Assembly (NCBI RefSeq): GCF_001183545.1
Contig: NZ_KQ236688.1
Coordinates: forward strand, 959,149-1,023,148
Direction of reading: 5' to 3'
DNA: 64,000 bases
Source of the DNA: Cellvibrio sp. pealriver
GTDB taxonomy: Bacteria > Pseudomonadota > Gammaproteobacteria > Pseudomonadales > Cellvibrionaceae
Shown: positions 40,000 to 49,922 of the stretch, piece after piece
Layout of the letters: each line of letters starts with the position of its first letter
How positions within the stretch are numbered: position 1 is the first letter of the stretch
The notes under the pieces: generated by a model
Seen by the model: the letters and a program-made list of their open reading frames with translations, nothing else
Databases searched by the model: none
Told to the model about the DNA's origin: nothing
Made by a program: the position numbers and the translations under genes

Positions 40000-40728
40000 A
40001 TGGATCTATCTGTGTCTTCTCAAAAAAAAACTTGTTGGATTATTGTCCCCGCAGCAGGAATAGGTTCTCGCATGGGTGCTGTTTGTCCCAAGCAGTATCT
40101 GCCGCTTGCTGGTAAAACGGTGCTTGAAAATACTTTGGAGCGCTTACTTAAGCTGCCTGATATTGCCGGCATTGTTTTGGTGTTAAGTGCTGATGATCAG
40201 CATTGGAACACTATACCTCTGGCGCGGCATCCAAAAATCCATCAGGTTATCGGTGGCGATGAACGTTGCAATTCTGTGTTGAATGCATTGGATTTTCTAA
40301 CGCAGAAGGTAGTGCCTGATGATTGGGTGTTAGTGCATGATGCGGCACGCCCCTGCGTTTCGCTTGATAATATCATTCAGTTAGTTAATGTGGTTCAGCA
40401 GCATCCTGTCGGAGGAGTACTGGGTGTTCCTGTGAGCGATACGCTAAAGCAAGTAGAGAACGGCAGCATTCAATTGACTGCTGATCGCAACCTGCTATGG
40501 CATGCGCAAACTCCACAGATGTTTCGTTTGGGGTTATTGCAAACATGTTTGCAGCGCGCCTTGGCTGAAGGAAAAATGGTTACTGATGAATCCTCTGCGG
40601 TTGAATCTTATGGTTATCATCCGCTTATAGTTCAGGGGCGCAGTGATAATATTAAAATCACTCGTCCGGAGGATTTAGCAATCGCTGAGATGTTAATTCA
40701 ACAGCAGTCATCTAATTTTAGTCTGTAG
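40000..40728 (+). CDS. ispD: 2-C-methyl-D-erythritol 4-phosphate cytidylyltransferase
   Basis: Third enzyme of the MEP isoprenoid pathway. The 242 residues begin with CWIIVPAAGIGSRMGAVCPKQYLPLAGKTVLE, the nucleotide-binding loop, followed by VLVHDAARPCVS and ADRNLLWHAQTPQMFR, and TDESSAVESYGYHPLIVQG near the end. The first ATG is used; no strong ribosome site was seen. It is followed by ispF after 12 bp. Confidence 0.96.
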   Translation: MDLSVSSQKKTCWIIVPAAGIGSRMGAVCPKQYLPLAGKTVLENTLERLLKLPDIAGIVLVLSADDQHWNTIPLARHPKIHQVIGGDERCNSVLNALDFLTQKVVPDDWVLVHDAARPCVSLDNIIQLVNVVQQHPVGGVLGVPVSDTLKQVENGSIQLTADRNLLWHAQTPQMFRLGLLQTCLQRALAEGKMVTDESSAVESYGYHPLIVQGRSDNIKITRPEDLAIAEMLIQQQSSNFSL

Positions 40729-40740
40729 TGGGGAGATATT

Positions 40741-41217
40741 ATGTCAATGCGTATTGGCCACGGATATGATGTTCATGCTTTTGGTGATGGCGACAAGATT
40801 GTTATTGGTGGTGTCGTAATTCCTCATCGTTTTGGGTTGGTTGCGCATTCAGATGGTGATGTGCTTTTGCATGCACTATGCGATGCATTGCTGGGTGCTG
40901 CCGCACTTGGCGACATAGGAAAACATTTTCCTGATACTGATATGCAATATCGCAATGTGGATAGTCGCTCGTTATTGCGTATGGTGTATGCAAAAGTAAA
41001 TAGCTTGGGATGGAAGGTTGCTAATGCAGATATGACGATCGTTGCACAGGCACCGCGAATGGCTAACTATATACATCGTATGGTTGAAACAATAGCAAGT
41101 GATTTGCAAACCGACATCGGCCAAATTAATGTCAAGGCAACTACTACAGAGCGGTTGGGTTTTGTCGGGCGAGAAGAAGGTATCGAATGTTATGCGGTTG
41201 TATTGTTAGAAAAATAA
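40741..41217 (+). CDS. ispF: 2-C-methyl-D-erythritol 2,4-cyclodiphosphate synthase
   Basis: Fifth enzyme of the MEP pathway. The 158 residues show [15 protein letters not shown] with the zinc ligands, [36 protein letters not shown], and [27 protein letters not shown]. The start follows GGGGAG. It is likely in one transcription unit with ispD and truD. Confidence 0.97.
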   Translation: MSMRIGHGYDVHAFGDGDKIVIGGVVIPHRFGLVAHSDGDVLLHALCDALLGAAALGDIGKHFPDTDMQYRNVDSRSLLRMVYAKVNSLGWKVANADMTIVAQAPRMANYIHRMVETIASDLQTDIGQINVKATTTERLGFVGREEGIECYAVVLLEK

Positions 41218-41260
41218 TTAGCTATTATTTCTATACATCATTTTTTCTATAGGTCATCTT

Positions 41261-42241
41261 TTGAGAGATTTTTCACTGGAGTTTCCTCTTGCTTACGGTT
41301 CTTTAACTGCAAGTGCCATTTTTCGCGCACAACCGGAAGATTTTCAAGTAGATGAAGATTTAGGTTATTTACCGTCTGGTTTTGGCGAGCATGTTTTTTT
41401 ACATGTTTGCAAGCGTGGAGAGAATACAGCGTGGGTTGCCGGAAAAATTGCTGAGCTGGCAGGTGTAAATATTAATGATGTTGGCTATTGCGGGCGTAAA
41501 GACCGTCATGCAGTGACCGCACAATGGTTTAGTGTTTATTTGCCTAAAGCACCGGAGCCGGACTGGTCCTTAATTAATTCGAGCACAATTCAGGTGCTTT
41601 CAGCATCTCGTCACCAGCATAAATTACGTCGTGGTGAGCATCAGCAAAATCATTTTGTTATTCGTTTGCGGGATGTACAGACATCAGACCATCAACAACT
41701 ACAACAGCGAATTGCTACGGTTTTTGAAAAAGGTGTCCCTAATTATTTCGGAGAGCAACGCTTTGGCTTGGGTGGAAATAATCTGCATGAAGCGGAAGCG
41801 ATTTTAGTACAAGGAAAGCGCTACAAAGATAAGCAAAAGCGAGGCTTGATGCTTTCGGCAGCCAGGGCTTATTTATTTAATCTTGTATTAGCGGCACGCG
41901 TGCAAGCAAATAACTGGACAATCATGATGGACGGAGAGGTACATGAACGTGTATCAGGTCCTTTGTGGGGTAGAGGGCGTTCATTAGTGTCCGGTGAGCA
42001 GAGAGAATTTGAAGAGGCTGCTCTTGCTGATTGGGAAAATTGGTGTGATGGGCTTGAGCATGCTGGTTTGTTACAAGAGCGTCGCCCCTTGCAGTTATTT
42101 GCACGGAATCCCCATTATGAATGGGACGATAACGACCTCGTATTACGTTTTTCGCTTGATGCAGGTGAATTCGCTACTTCGATATTGCATGAACTTTTTA
42201 CTTTGCAAACTCAACAAACAAATGACGAGTCAACTGCATAG
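41261..42241 (+). CDS. truD: tRNA pseudouridine(13) synthase TruD
   Basis: Converts U13 of tRNA-Glu to pseudouridine. The 326 residues begin MRDFSLEFPLAYG at a TTG start (41261), with AGG upstream. The catalytic aspartate is in VGYCGRKDRHAVTAQWFSVYLP, and QNHFVIRLRDV and PNYFGEQRFGLGGNNL are TruD motifs. The insertion domain and C-terminal RRPLQLFARNPHYEWDDNDLVLRFSLDAGEFATSILHEL are complete. In many relatives surE follows; here pcm follows directly. Confidence 0.95.
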   Translation: MRDFSLEFPLAYGSLTASAIFRAQPEDFQVDEDLGYLPSGFGEHVFLHVCKRGENTAWVAGKIAELAGVNINDVGYCGRKDRHAVTAQWFSVYLPKAPEPDWSLINSSTIQVLSASRHQHKLRRGEHQQNHFVIRLRDVQTSDHQQLQQRIATVFEKGVPNYFGEQRFGLGGNNLHEAEAILVQGKRYKDKQKRGLMLSAARAYLFNLVLAARVQANNWTIMMDGEVHERVSGPLWGRGRSLVSGEQREFEEAALADWENWCDGLEHAGLLQERRPLQLFARNPHYEWDDNDLVLRFSLDAGEFATSILHELFTLQTQQTNDESTA

Positions 42242-42354
42242 GCTCGCGATATCAGAAACCCGAAGAGCCTATGGTATAGTGATCGTTTTGGTGAGGGGTT
42301 GGCCCTAATTAGAGCTGACGGTAAATCGCGGTATGAGTGGAGTAATCTAAAGAT

Positions 42355-43029
42355 ATGACCAACTTATTGATGCAAGGTGTAGGTATGACCTCGCTACGCA
42401 CCCGTGAGCGTCTTATCCAGCGTTTGCGTGATCAAGGCGTAAGCAATATGAAAGTGCTTGATGTATTGCTTAATACTCCGCGTCATATTTTTCTTGATGA
42501 AGCGCTTGCCCACAGGGCATATGAAGATACCGCACTTCCTATAGGTCATGGGCAAACCATTTCCCAACCTTATATTGTTGCGCGCATGACGGAAATTTTG
42601 TTAGGCGCTGCAGGTGGCAAGCTGAATAAAGTGCTGGAAGTGGGGACGGGTTCTGGCTATCAGACTTGCGTGTTGGCTCAATTAGTGCCGCATGTATACA
42701 GTGTTGAGCGAATTAAGCCATTGCAAGACAAAGCGCGTGATCGCTTTCGCCAGATGGGGTTAAGAAATATCCAGTTGCGCCATGCAGATGGCGGTTTCGG
42801 CTGGCCAGAAGCAGGTCCGTATGATGGAATCCTAAGTACTGCGGCCCCCCAAGCTATCCCTGATGAGCTGCTGAAACAGCTTGCCCCTGGCGGTGTGCTG
42901 GTCATCCCGGTCGGAGGGCGGGAGCAGCAATTGCATCTTGTGTTGCGCGATGGTGATTCAGAAAACTACATCACGCAAATATTAGAGCCTGTAAAATTTG
43001 TTCCTTTTTTATCAGGGACTTCTCGTTAA
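42355..43029 (+). CDS. pcm: Protein-L-isoaspartate O-methyltransferase
   Basis: Repairs isoaspartyl residues in aged proteins, using S-adenosylmethionine. The 224 residues show [42 protein letters not shown], the cofactor site [18 protein letters not shown], and [31 protein letters not shown]. The start is ATG 42355, though ATG 42385 ([10 protein letters not shown]) is possible since many Pcm proteins begin near there. It lies between truD and nlpD. Confidence 0.95.
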   Translation: MTNLLMQGVGMTSLRTRERLIQRLRDQGVSNMKVLDVLLNTPRHIFLDEALAHRAYEDTALPIGHGQTISQPYIVARMTEILLGAAGGKLNKVLEVGTGSGYQTCVLAQLVPHVYSVERIKPLQDKARDRFRQMGLRNIQLRHADGGFGWPEAGPYDGILSTAAPQAIPDELLKQLAPGGVLVIPVGGREQQLHLVLRDGDSENYITQILEPVKFVPFLSGTSR

Positions 43030-43266
43030 TACTTAAAGCTAAATCTAAACATTGCACAAAATAGTGGACACGGGATGGACTTTTTTTGAAAACCCGGTCT
43101 GGAAGAGGGCATTCTTAGCCTGCGAAACATGTTTTTACTGTTTTTAAAACCCGTTTTGGGGCGTTTTTTTATAAAAATATTAGATGATTTTAAAATAAAT
43201 TCTAATTATTAAGATCATAATTGCATAACGATGATCAAATAATGGACATCCATCTTGAGTAGTTTT

Positions 43267-44085
43267 ATGCCTCCAGTGCTGTTCAATAAGCTGATCGCGC
43301 CATCCAAAATGTTCATAATATTGATCGCTTTTTCTGTTTGCTCATGCATATCTCATACTCCGGCACCTGTGTCAGACAAGTCGCAGGATCTCACCAAAAG
43401 GCCCAAAGTTCATATTGTTGCTCCAGGCGATACGCTATTTTCAATTGCTTGGCGATATGGTCTGAAATACGAATCTTTGGCGAAATACAATGGTATATCA
43501 GCTCCTTATATCATTCGCCCTTCACAAGTTATCAAGCTTGATGTGAATGCGGCAGCGAATTCTGGCCGTATCAATCAGCATTCTTCGACGCCTGCTATTT
43601 TAAGAAAACCAACACCTGCCACCTTAAAAACACCCCAGCGTAATGATGCTGTTCGTAAAGAAAAAAATACGGCTCCTGTTGCCAATGCAAAGCCTAAAGC
43701 ACTTGCGCAAAGCGCACCACAATGGCGCTGGCCTGCAAATGGAGTGCTGCTTTCGGTATTTCAGGGAAGCACAGGTTTGAATAAGGGTATTGATCTTGCC
43801 GGCAAATTGGGAGAGCCTGTGCTTGCAGCAGCATCTGGACAGGTTGTGTATTCTGGGAGTGGGCTGCGTGGATACGGCAAATTATTGATCGTCAAACACA
43901 ATGAAAACTTTCTCAGTGCCTATGCCCATAACGATAGGTTGTTAGTTAAAGAAGGTGATTTTGTTAAAGCTGGTCAGAGAATTGCCGATATGGGTTCAAG
44001 TGGTACCGATAGAGTAAAGCTTCACTTTGAAATTCGTCGTGATGGTACACCGGTAGATCCTTTAAAGTTCTTGCCGCGACGATAA
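43267..44085 (+). CDS. nlpD: NlpD-like murein hydrolase activator (LysM + M23)
   Basis: An outer-membrane lipoprotein that activates the amidase AmiC during cell separation in relatives. From 43267 it has 272 residues: a lipoprotein-like signal (ending near VCSC), LysM domain (KVHIVAPGDTLFSIAWRYGLKYESLAKYNGI, about 48-92), a linker, and a C-terminal M23 domain (about 155-270). Typical catalytic M23 residues are missing: NKGIDLAG has no histidine before the GID and LHFEIR replaces HxH, as expected for an activator. The start at 43267 is a judgement; a TTG at 43255 and an ATG at 43309 are possible. rpoS follows. Confidence 0.92.
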   Translation: MPPVLFNKLIAPSKMFIILIAFSVCSCISHTPAPVSDKSQDLTKRPKVHIVAPGDTLFSIAWRYGLKYESLAKYNGISAPYIIRPSQVIKLDVNAAANSGRINQHSSTPAILRKPTPATLKTPQRNDAVRKEKNTAPVANAKPKALAQSAPQWRWPANGVLLSVFQGSTGLNKGIDLAGKLGEPVLAAASGQVVYSGSGLRGYGKLLIVKHNENFLSAYAHNDRLLVKEGDFVKAGQRIADMGSSGTDRVKLHFEIRRDGTPVDPLKFLPRR

Positions 44086-44233
44086 AGTGTCACACTTATG
44101 AGTTAGAACGGGAGATCATAAGTAAATACCTCGAACATATGGCATCTATGTGTAGGGTACAGCTTGAGCGAGCTGGATGACTGATAAAAAAGCCAGCCGG
44201 TTAAATAAAAAAATTGATATAAGGGGCTGAAAA

Positions 44234-45238
44234 ATGACATTACAAAATAGGGACTCTGTAACATTTGATCGCGATGATGTGTTTGTTGCATCGGATATCG
44301 AATTAGATGATTCAGAGTTGATGTTGGCAGAAGAAGATGACGAATTGCCCAAAGCGCCCGCTTTTGGAACTAGTGACCGTATTGTTGATGAAAAATATAA
44401 CAAAACGCTCGATGCTACCCAGATTTATTTGAATGAGATTGGTTTCTCTCCATTATTGAGTGCGGAAGAAGAAGTATTCTTTGCACGCAAAGCCTTGAAA
44501 GGTGACGAAGCAGCGCGCAAGCGTATGATTGAAAGTAACCTTCGCCTCGTTGTGAAAATTTCCCGCCGTTATGTGAACAGAGGTTTGGCACTTCTTGATT
44601 TGATCGAGGAAGGCAACCTTGGTTTGATTCGCGCTGTTGAAAAGTTTGATCCTGAGCGTGGCTTTCGCTTCTCCACCTATGCCACTTGGTGGATCCGCCA
44701 GACGATTGAGCGGGCGATTATGAACCAAACCCGCACCATTCGTTTGCCAATACATGTTGTAAAAGAGCTGAATATTTATCTGCGAGCTGCGCGTGAGCTT
44801 TCGCAAAAACTCGATCATGAGCCAACGCCTGAAGAAATTGCGAGCCTGCTCGAGAAGCCTGTTGCTGATGTAGAACACATGTTGAGCTTAAACGAGCGTG
44901 TTACTTCGATAGACGCTCCTATTGGCAACTCATCTGATCGCGCAATCGTCGATACCATTGCCGACACCCATGTGTCTGATCCAGCTGCTCTGCTACAAGA
45001 CGCTGACTTGACTACCAGTCTTGATCATTGGTTGGATGAATTAACCGAAAAGCAACGTGAAGTATTAGCGCGCAGATTTGGTTTGCGTGGATATGAAGTA
45101 AGTACATTGGAAGAAGTGGGGCTTGAAATTGGTTTGACCCGTGAACGTGTACGTCAAATTCAGGTAGAGGCCTTGAAACGTTTGCGCGATATTATGGAAA
45201 AGCAGGGCTTGGATAGCGCAGCATTATTCAGTGCATAA
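44234..45238 (+). CDS. rpoS: RNA polymerase sigma factor RpoS
   Basis: Stationary-phase and general-stress sigma factor. The 334 residues show [30 protein letters not shown], region 2 ([45 protein letters not shown]), and region 4 ([46 protein letters not shown]). AGGGG lies 8 bases before ATG. It follows nlpD, within which the main rpoS promoter often lies in relatives; I did not identify it here. Confidence 0.98.
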   Translation: MTLQNRDSVTFDRDDVFVASDIELDDSELMLAEEDDELPKAPAFGTSDRIVDEKYNKTLDATQIYLNEIGFSPLLSAEEEVFFARKALKGDEAARKRMIESNLRLVVKISRRYVNRGLALLDLIEEGNLGLIRAVEKFDPERGFRFSTYATWWIRQTIERAIMNQTRTIRLPIHVVKELNIYLRAARELSQKLDHEPTPEEIASLLEKPVADVEHMLSLNERVTSIDAPIGNSSDRAIVDTIADTHVSDPAALLQDADLTTSLDHWLDELTEKQREVLARRFGLRGYEVSTLEEVGLEIGLTRERVRQIQVEALKRLRDIMEKQGLDSAALFSA

Positions 45239-45262
45239 TTTGCTTTGTTAAAGTGATCCACT

Positions 45263-45296
45263 AAAACCCCCTGGTTTTTACCCGGGGGTTTTTTAT
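45263..45296 (+). terminator. Rho-independent terminator after rpoS
   Basis: A G/C stem AACCCCCTGG/CCGGGGGTT-like with a T-rich loop and TTTTTT tract, 25 bp after the rpoS stop. Confidence 0.85.
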
Positions 45297-45353
45297 TTTT
45301 CGGATTTTTTGTTTATAGATACCCAATGAACATCCCTGATATTAATAAATAGA

Positions 45354-46949
45354 TTATTGTTTGAAATAGCGTTTCAGGGCGGAAAGTTCAGGGGTTCGTT
45401 TGATCTCCCTAGCGACCAGCGAGGCTATCACACTGGCACCATTTTCTTGAAAGTGTGTGCCATCAGGCGATTGCGGGCTTCCTGGTACTCCATTCGCATA
45501 AAAAGCGTTAATCGATGGATCGACAACCAGCCAGTAGTTTTTCCAGCCGGGTGTTCCCACCTTGTTTGCAAATTCAATACTGGCCGCTTCCAGATCGATC
45601 AGGGGTACTTTATTGGCACGCGCTGTGTCTTTGATTGTTTGTGTGTAATTGCCAGTGAAGAGATAGCCTTGATTTATGTTTTGTCGAGTGAAGTGACTGG
45701 AAATTACCAGAGTTGCCTGTTTTCCATCTTTATCTTTAATTCGTGCTGTCGGTGTAAATAACACCGGTTGTGCACCGAGTTTACGTGCAATATGAATGTA
45801 TCGCTCCAGAGAGTGTTGGAATGACAGTTCAGGTGAGCCTGCAGGATATTGGGGCTTGCCTTCGGGGCTGTTAGGGTAGGTGCATAGATTTGTGACATCT
45901 GCTATGCCACGCAAAGGTTTTTTTACATCACAATTCTGGTCATTGTGGCCGTGATTAATAAAAACATAATCCCCTTGCTGGATGAGATTTTCCATTTGTG
46001 CGAACCAGCGTCCGTTGTAAAAATCACGTGAGCTGCGTCCAGCGCGAGAGCCTACAATGACTTTAATGTTTTTATCTGCATGTAATTGATTTGCAAATTG
46101 TTGTCCCCATCCCATACGCGGGTAACGCAGTTGCTCGTAGACCGCTGATGTAGAGTCACCCACAATAAATATACGTACCGACGCTTTCTGGATTTCATTT
46201 AATTCAATTCGTGCGCGCGCCAGATCAAGCGGTTCATATGCCCCTCTTGCTGTTAGCCCAACAATAGGGCGAAAGCTGATATCACTCAGTGTTGTGTGGC
46301 CTGGTTCGCCGGTGTTGTTATCATAATTGCGGTTGTGATGGATATACGAAAAAATATGGCTAAGGTTGTCATGTGGCTTGATAGGGTATGTGGCAGGATC
46401 AAAACTTTCCGGGTGAGTAACGCCGGAGTCTTTTAATGCTTGCAAAAATCCGCTGCGCATTTCTGCGCGCGCTTGTTCTAAGTGTGCTTCATCAATATTG
46501 AAAACTCTGTTTTGCATTATCCATTGTTGTGGACCAATAAAGCCCTGTGATGCAGCAATGTCAGATGTAATACGATCTGTCAGAGGGTTAATATTCCCGA
46601 TAGGCGCATTTTTATTCGGGAAAGTATTGATCACCGCGGCCATGCACACAGGGCGTAGTTTGGTGTTATCCAAGCATGCGTGTTCACTTCCGTTGCTTAC
46701 TGCAGACAAGGTGATTGGGAGTGTGATGCCTTGCAAGGAGAGCTGGTATTGCCCTGTGTTGTCGGTAGTTGTAGTGAGCATCTTGCCGGTTGAGTCGCGC
46801 AGAATAATATGCGCATTGGCCAGCGGTTGCTTTTCAATAACAACACCGTTGAGTGAGGGAATATTTTTATGGGAAGCGTTTTGTGGGTGAGAGCAGGATG
46901 CTGATACCAGACATAATGCGAGTGCTGGAATGAGTGCAAAAATTTTCAT
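45354..46949 (-). CDS. SGNH-hydrolase lipoprotein, rhamnogalacturonan acetylesterase-like (CE12 type)
   Basis: A 531-residue exported enzyme that likely removes acetyl groups from pectin. The signal peptide ends at SASCSHPQ, with a probable lipid cysteine at 19. Residues about 33-110 form a carboxypeptidase-regulatory/Ig-like fold (NGVVIEKQPLANAHIILRDSTGKML). The SGNH domain (about 258-530) has GDST with serine 266, SRAGRSS block II, GHND with asparagine 336, and DGTHF with aspartate 496 and histidine 499. Carbohydrate-related context in this window supports the role. CE12 assignment is by motif memory, not search. Confidence 0.85.
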   Translation of the reverse strand: MKIFALIPALALCLVSASCSHPQNASHKNIPSLNGVVIEKQPLANAHIILRDSTGKMLTTTTDNTGQYQLSLQGITLPITLSAVSNGSEHACLDNTKLRPVCMAAVINTFPNKNAPIGNINPLTDRITSDIAASQGFIGPQQWIMQNRVFNIDEAHLEQARAEMRSGFLQALKDSGVTHPESFDPATYPIKPHDNLSHIFSYIHHNRNYDNNTGEPGHTTLSDISFRPIVGLTARGAYEPLDLARARIELNEIQKASVRIFIVGDSTSAVYEQLRYPRMGWGQQFANQLHADKNIKVIVGSRAGRSSRDFYNGRWFAQMENLIQQGDYVFINHGHNDQNCDVKKPLRGIADVTNLCTYPNSPEGKPQYPAGSPELSFQHSLERYIHIARKLGAQPVLFTPTARIKDKDGKQATLVISSHFTRQNINQGYLFTGNYTQTIKDTARANKVPLIDLEAASIEFANKVGTPGWKNYWLVVDPSINAFYANGVPGSPQSPDGTHFQENGASVIASLVAREIKRTPELSALKRYFKQ

Positions 46950-47079
46950 GTTTACCTCCTCTGCGCGCTACTTTTTAGCGGCAAATTAATAATGATATTG
47001 TTGGGGTAAAGATGACCGAGTATTGCCCGTGTTATAAATTTCTAATAAGTATTTGGTTTGAATAGTGGTTGCGAGTTAT

Positions 47080-47120
47080 GCAGGCCTGCGTTTAGTTAAT
47101 TTTGTCCAAATGCAGGCCTG
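47080..47120 (-). other. Inverted repeat between argS and the SGNH hydrolase gene
   Basis: The palindrome GCAGGCCTGC at 47080-47089 is repeated as GCAGGCCTG at 47112-47120. It lies just after the argS stop in transcription direction and could form a long-loop hairpin or bind a dimeric regulator. The rest of 46950-47130 shows no gene. Confidence 0.45.
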
Positions 47121-47130
47121 TTATTCGATA

Positions 47131-48870
47131 TTACATTTTTTCCATTACTTCGATGCCTAATAAATCCAGGCCTTGCGCGATAGTGCGTGCAACAAGATGG
47201 CACAGGCGTAAGCGGCTATCGCGTAACTCCGGCGCTATGTCTTCTTTCAGGATTGGGCAAGCTTCATAAAAACTCATATAAAGGCTGGCGATATCGTACA
47301 GATAGGTGCACAGCAAATGTGGCATGGCTTCGCGCGCAACTTGATCCAACACTTCACTGAATTGCAGTAGTTTGATTGCAAGGTTTTTTTCTTGTTCTGT
47401 CCCAATAATAATTGCGCTGTTCAATGACTCAGGTGCAATGCCCGCTTTGCGGAAAATACTTTGTACGCGCGTATACGCATATTGTAAGTACGGTGCTGTA
47501 TTGCCTTCAAAGCTGAGCATGGATTCCCAGCTAAACACATAATCGTTGGTGCGTGTTTTACAAAGATCAGCGTATTTAACGGAACCAATACCCACTTTGC
47601 GGCCAATTTCTGCGACTTCGGCTGGTGTTAACTCAGTATTTTTTTCTACTACCAGTGCGCTTGCACGTTCCACCGCTTCTGTTAGCAGCTCTGCCAATTT
47701 CACTGTGCCGCCAGTCCGCGTTTTGAAAGGTTTGCCGTCACTGCCCATCATTGTGCCAAATGCCAGATGTTCAAGGCTCACAGACTCATCGACAAATTTT
47801 GCTTTACGCGAAAGGGTAAATACCTGCTGCATATGAAGCGATTGGCGCGCATCAATAAAATACATAATGCGGTTCGCTTTTAACGTGTTGACGCGATAAC
47901 GCAAGGCTGCCAAATCAGTTGTGGCATATAAAAAACCACCGCCTTGTTTTTGAATAATCATGGGTGATGGATTGCCTTCTTTGTCGGCGAGCTCTTGTAA
48001 GAACACAACCTGCGCACCATCACTCTCAACTGCGAGCCCTTGCTCTTGCAATTCTTTTACAACCGGTGCGAGATCATTGTTGTAAAAGCTTTCACCGCGC
48101 ACATCGCTGTCTTTTAAGGTGACATTAAGCTGCTGATAAATTTCGCTGCTGTGATGCAGGGAAATGGTTTTAAATTGCTCCCATAATTTCAGCATCTGTG
48201 CATCGCCGGATTGCAAGCGAACGACATAGTCGCGCGCTTTATTGGCGAAGGCATCGTCATCATCAAAATGCTTTTTGGCTTGTTGATAAAACACTTCCAA
48301 ATCTTTGAGCGCCATGCTGCCATCGCCATTAGCGCCCAATTGTTCCTCAAGCTCAGCGATCAACATTCCAAATTGCGTACCCCAATCACCGACGTGATTC
48401 TGGCGGATCACTTTGTGCCCTTGGAATTCCAGCAGGCGCGCGAGTGCATCGCCAATAATAGTGGAACGTAAATGACCAACATGCATTTCCTTCGCGAGGT
48501 TGGGGCCGGAGTAATCAATCACCACTGTTTGTGGGTTAGTGACTTGTTCTACTTTCAAACGGCTGTCGCTTTGGGCGTTGGCGATTTGCTCACCCAGCCA
48601 TTCAGGCTTGAGGTCGATATTAATGAATCCGGGGCCTGCAATTTCCAGTTTGTCGGCGATGCCATCCAGTTCCAGTGCAGCGACTATTTTGCTTGCCAGT
48701 TCGCGTGGGTTGGTTCCCATGACTTTGGCGGCTCCCATAGCACAGTTGGCTTGGTAATCGCCAAAACCGGCTTTTTTTCCGGGGGCTATCAAGGCGGGTA
48801 GGCCACTTGGCACACCAACGGCGGCCATTGCATCAAGGACTTTTTGGTTGAGAAGTTCACGGATATTCAT
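47131..48870 (-). CDS. argS: Arginyl-tRNA synthetase
   Basis: Charges tRNA-Arg. The 579 residues start [19 protein letters not shown]. Class I motifs are [23 protein letters not shown] (HIGH as HVGH) and the region [23 protein letters not shown]-terminal DALR anticodon-binding region contains [27 protein letters not shown] 48870 is chosen; the longer frame from 48942 adds 24 residues not typical for the family. Confidence 0.97.
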   Translation of the reverse strand: MNIRELLNQKVLDAMAAVGVPSGLPALIAPGKKAGFGDYQANCAMGAAKVMGTNPRELASKIVAALELDGIADKLEIAGPGFINIDLKPEWLGEQIANAQSDSRLKVEQVTNPQTVVIDYSGPNLAKEMHVGHLRSTIIGDALARLLEFQGHKVIRQNHVGDWGTQFGMLIAELEEQLGANGDGSMALKDLEVFYQQAKKHFDDDDAFANKARDYVVRLQSGDAQMLKLWEQFKTISLHHSSEIYQQLNVTLKDSDVRGESFYNNDLAPVVKELQEQGLAVESDGAQVVFLQELADKEGNPSPMIIQKQGGGFLYATTDLAALRYRVNTLKANRIMYFIDARQSLHMQQVFTLSRKAKFVDESVSLEHLAFGTMMGSDGKPFKTRTGGTVKLAELLTEAVERASALVVEKNTELTPAEVAEIGRKVGIGSVKYADLCKTRTNDYVFSWESMLSFEGNTAPYLQYAYTRVQSIFRKAGIAPESLNSAIIIGTEQEKNLAIKLLQFSEVLDQVAREAMPHLLCTYLYDIASLYMSFYEACPILKEDIAPELRDSRLRLCHLVARTIAQGLDLLGIEVMEKM

Positions 48871-49017
48871 AGGGTAATTTCGGTCATTATTGCTCAATGT
48901 AGAAGGTGGCGAATTGTACTCGCCGGGGGAGAGTGGTGCCATCTTTTATGCGCGCAATGGATGGCGTTGGCTATACTCAATCGACCCTCCAACCTCAGGA
49001 ACAACAAGGATCCGATA

Positions 49018-49797
49018 ATGATAACCAGCCCAATACCCCAGATTGTTACTCACTTTGAGGCGCGTGTACTTACCCTAAGCCTGAATCGCCCGGAGCGTAA
49101 AAATGCGCTGACATTAGCGATGTACGGCGCTTTGGCTGATTTGATCAAAAGTGCCGATGCGGATGCGGAGGTGCGTGTGGTTGTGCTCACAGGTACGGAT
49201 GAGTTTTTTACCAGTGGCAATGATTTGATGGATTTTATGAATGAGCCTGAAATCCATGAGCATCACCCTGTTGTACGTTTTATGGAGGCATTGCGCGATT
49301 GTGGTAAACCGGTAGTGGCGGTGGTTCGTGGCCATGCGGTGGGGATTGGTACGACGTTGCTGCTGCATTGCGATCTTGTGTATGCCGCTGATGATGCGCG
49401 CCTGCAATTGCCCTTTGTCAATCTCGGCTTGTGCCCTGAATATGCGAGCAGTTATTTGATTCCCCGGCTGGTCGGCCAACAGAAAGCGGCTGAGCTGTTT
49501 TTTCTGGGTGAACCTTTTTCCGGTGCAGAAGCGGCTGATTTGGGCGTTGTGACCAAGGCGGTTCCGTGGGATGAGCTAACGGAATACGCAAAAACAAAAA
49601 TCGCGCGTTTGGCCCAACAACCTCCGGGCGCTGTACGCCGTACGAAAGCACTTTTGCGTGCGGCGACCCGTGTTGCGGTAGATGCATCGCTCAGCACGGA
49701 ATACACCGGTTTTGCGGCAGGCTTGGCATCAGAGGAATGCAAGGAATCCATCACTGCCTTTTTTGAAAAACGTGCGCCGGACTTTTCACGATTTTAG
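49018..49797 (+). CDS. Enoyl-CoA hydratase/isomerase family protein
   Basis: A 259-residue crotonase-fold enzyme. Motifs are LTLSLNRPERKNALTLAMYGALADLIKSADADAEVRVVVLTGTDEFFTSGNDLMDFM and KPVVAVVRGHAVGIGTTLLLHCDLVYAADDARLQLPFVNLGLCPEYASSYLIPRLVG. The oxyanion loops are intact; the general-acid residues are less clear, so either hydratase or isomerase activity is possible. AAGGA lies 7 bases before ATG 49018. It precedes the dienoyl-CoA reductase-like gene by 125 bp, suggesting a beta-oxidation pair. Confidence 0.9.
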   Translation: MITSPIPQIVTHFEARVLTLSLNRPERKNALTLAMYGALADLIKSADADAEVRVVVLTGTDEFFTSGNDLMDFMNEPEIHEHHPVVRFMEALRDCGKPVVAVVRGHAVGIGTTLLLHCDLVYAADDARLQLPFVNLGLCPEYASSYLIPRLVGQQKAAELFFLGEPFSGAEAADLGVVTKAVPWDELTEYAKTKIARLAQQPPGAVRRTKALLRAATRVAVDASLSTEYTGFAAGLASEECKESITAFFEKRAPDFSRF

Positions 49798-49825
49798 GCC
49801 ACGGTTTTAAGTCACGATTTTAGGT
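49787..49825 (+). repeat. 13-bp tandem repeat, three copies, over the stop codon
   Basis: Units CACGATTTTAGGC (49787), CACGGTTTTAAGT (49800) and CACGATTTTAGGT (49813). The first unit contains the last codons and TAG stop of the enoyl-CoA hydratase gene. Confidence 0.85.
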
Positions 49826-49922
49826 CGTGAGTGTAGAACAGAAGCGCAGCGTTTTTTGATGCTATTTTTTGATACTAATTCGCCATGTGTTTAATGATTG
49901 CTTACTGATGAGTGGAAAATGT

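Noticed and set aside
43130..43180. Possible terminator after pcm (ACCC...GGGG and T tract)
   Set aside because: The stem is only about three to four pairs and poorly matched.
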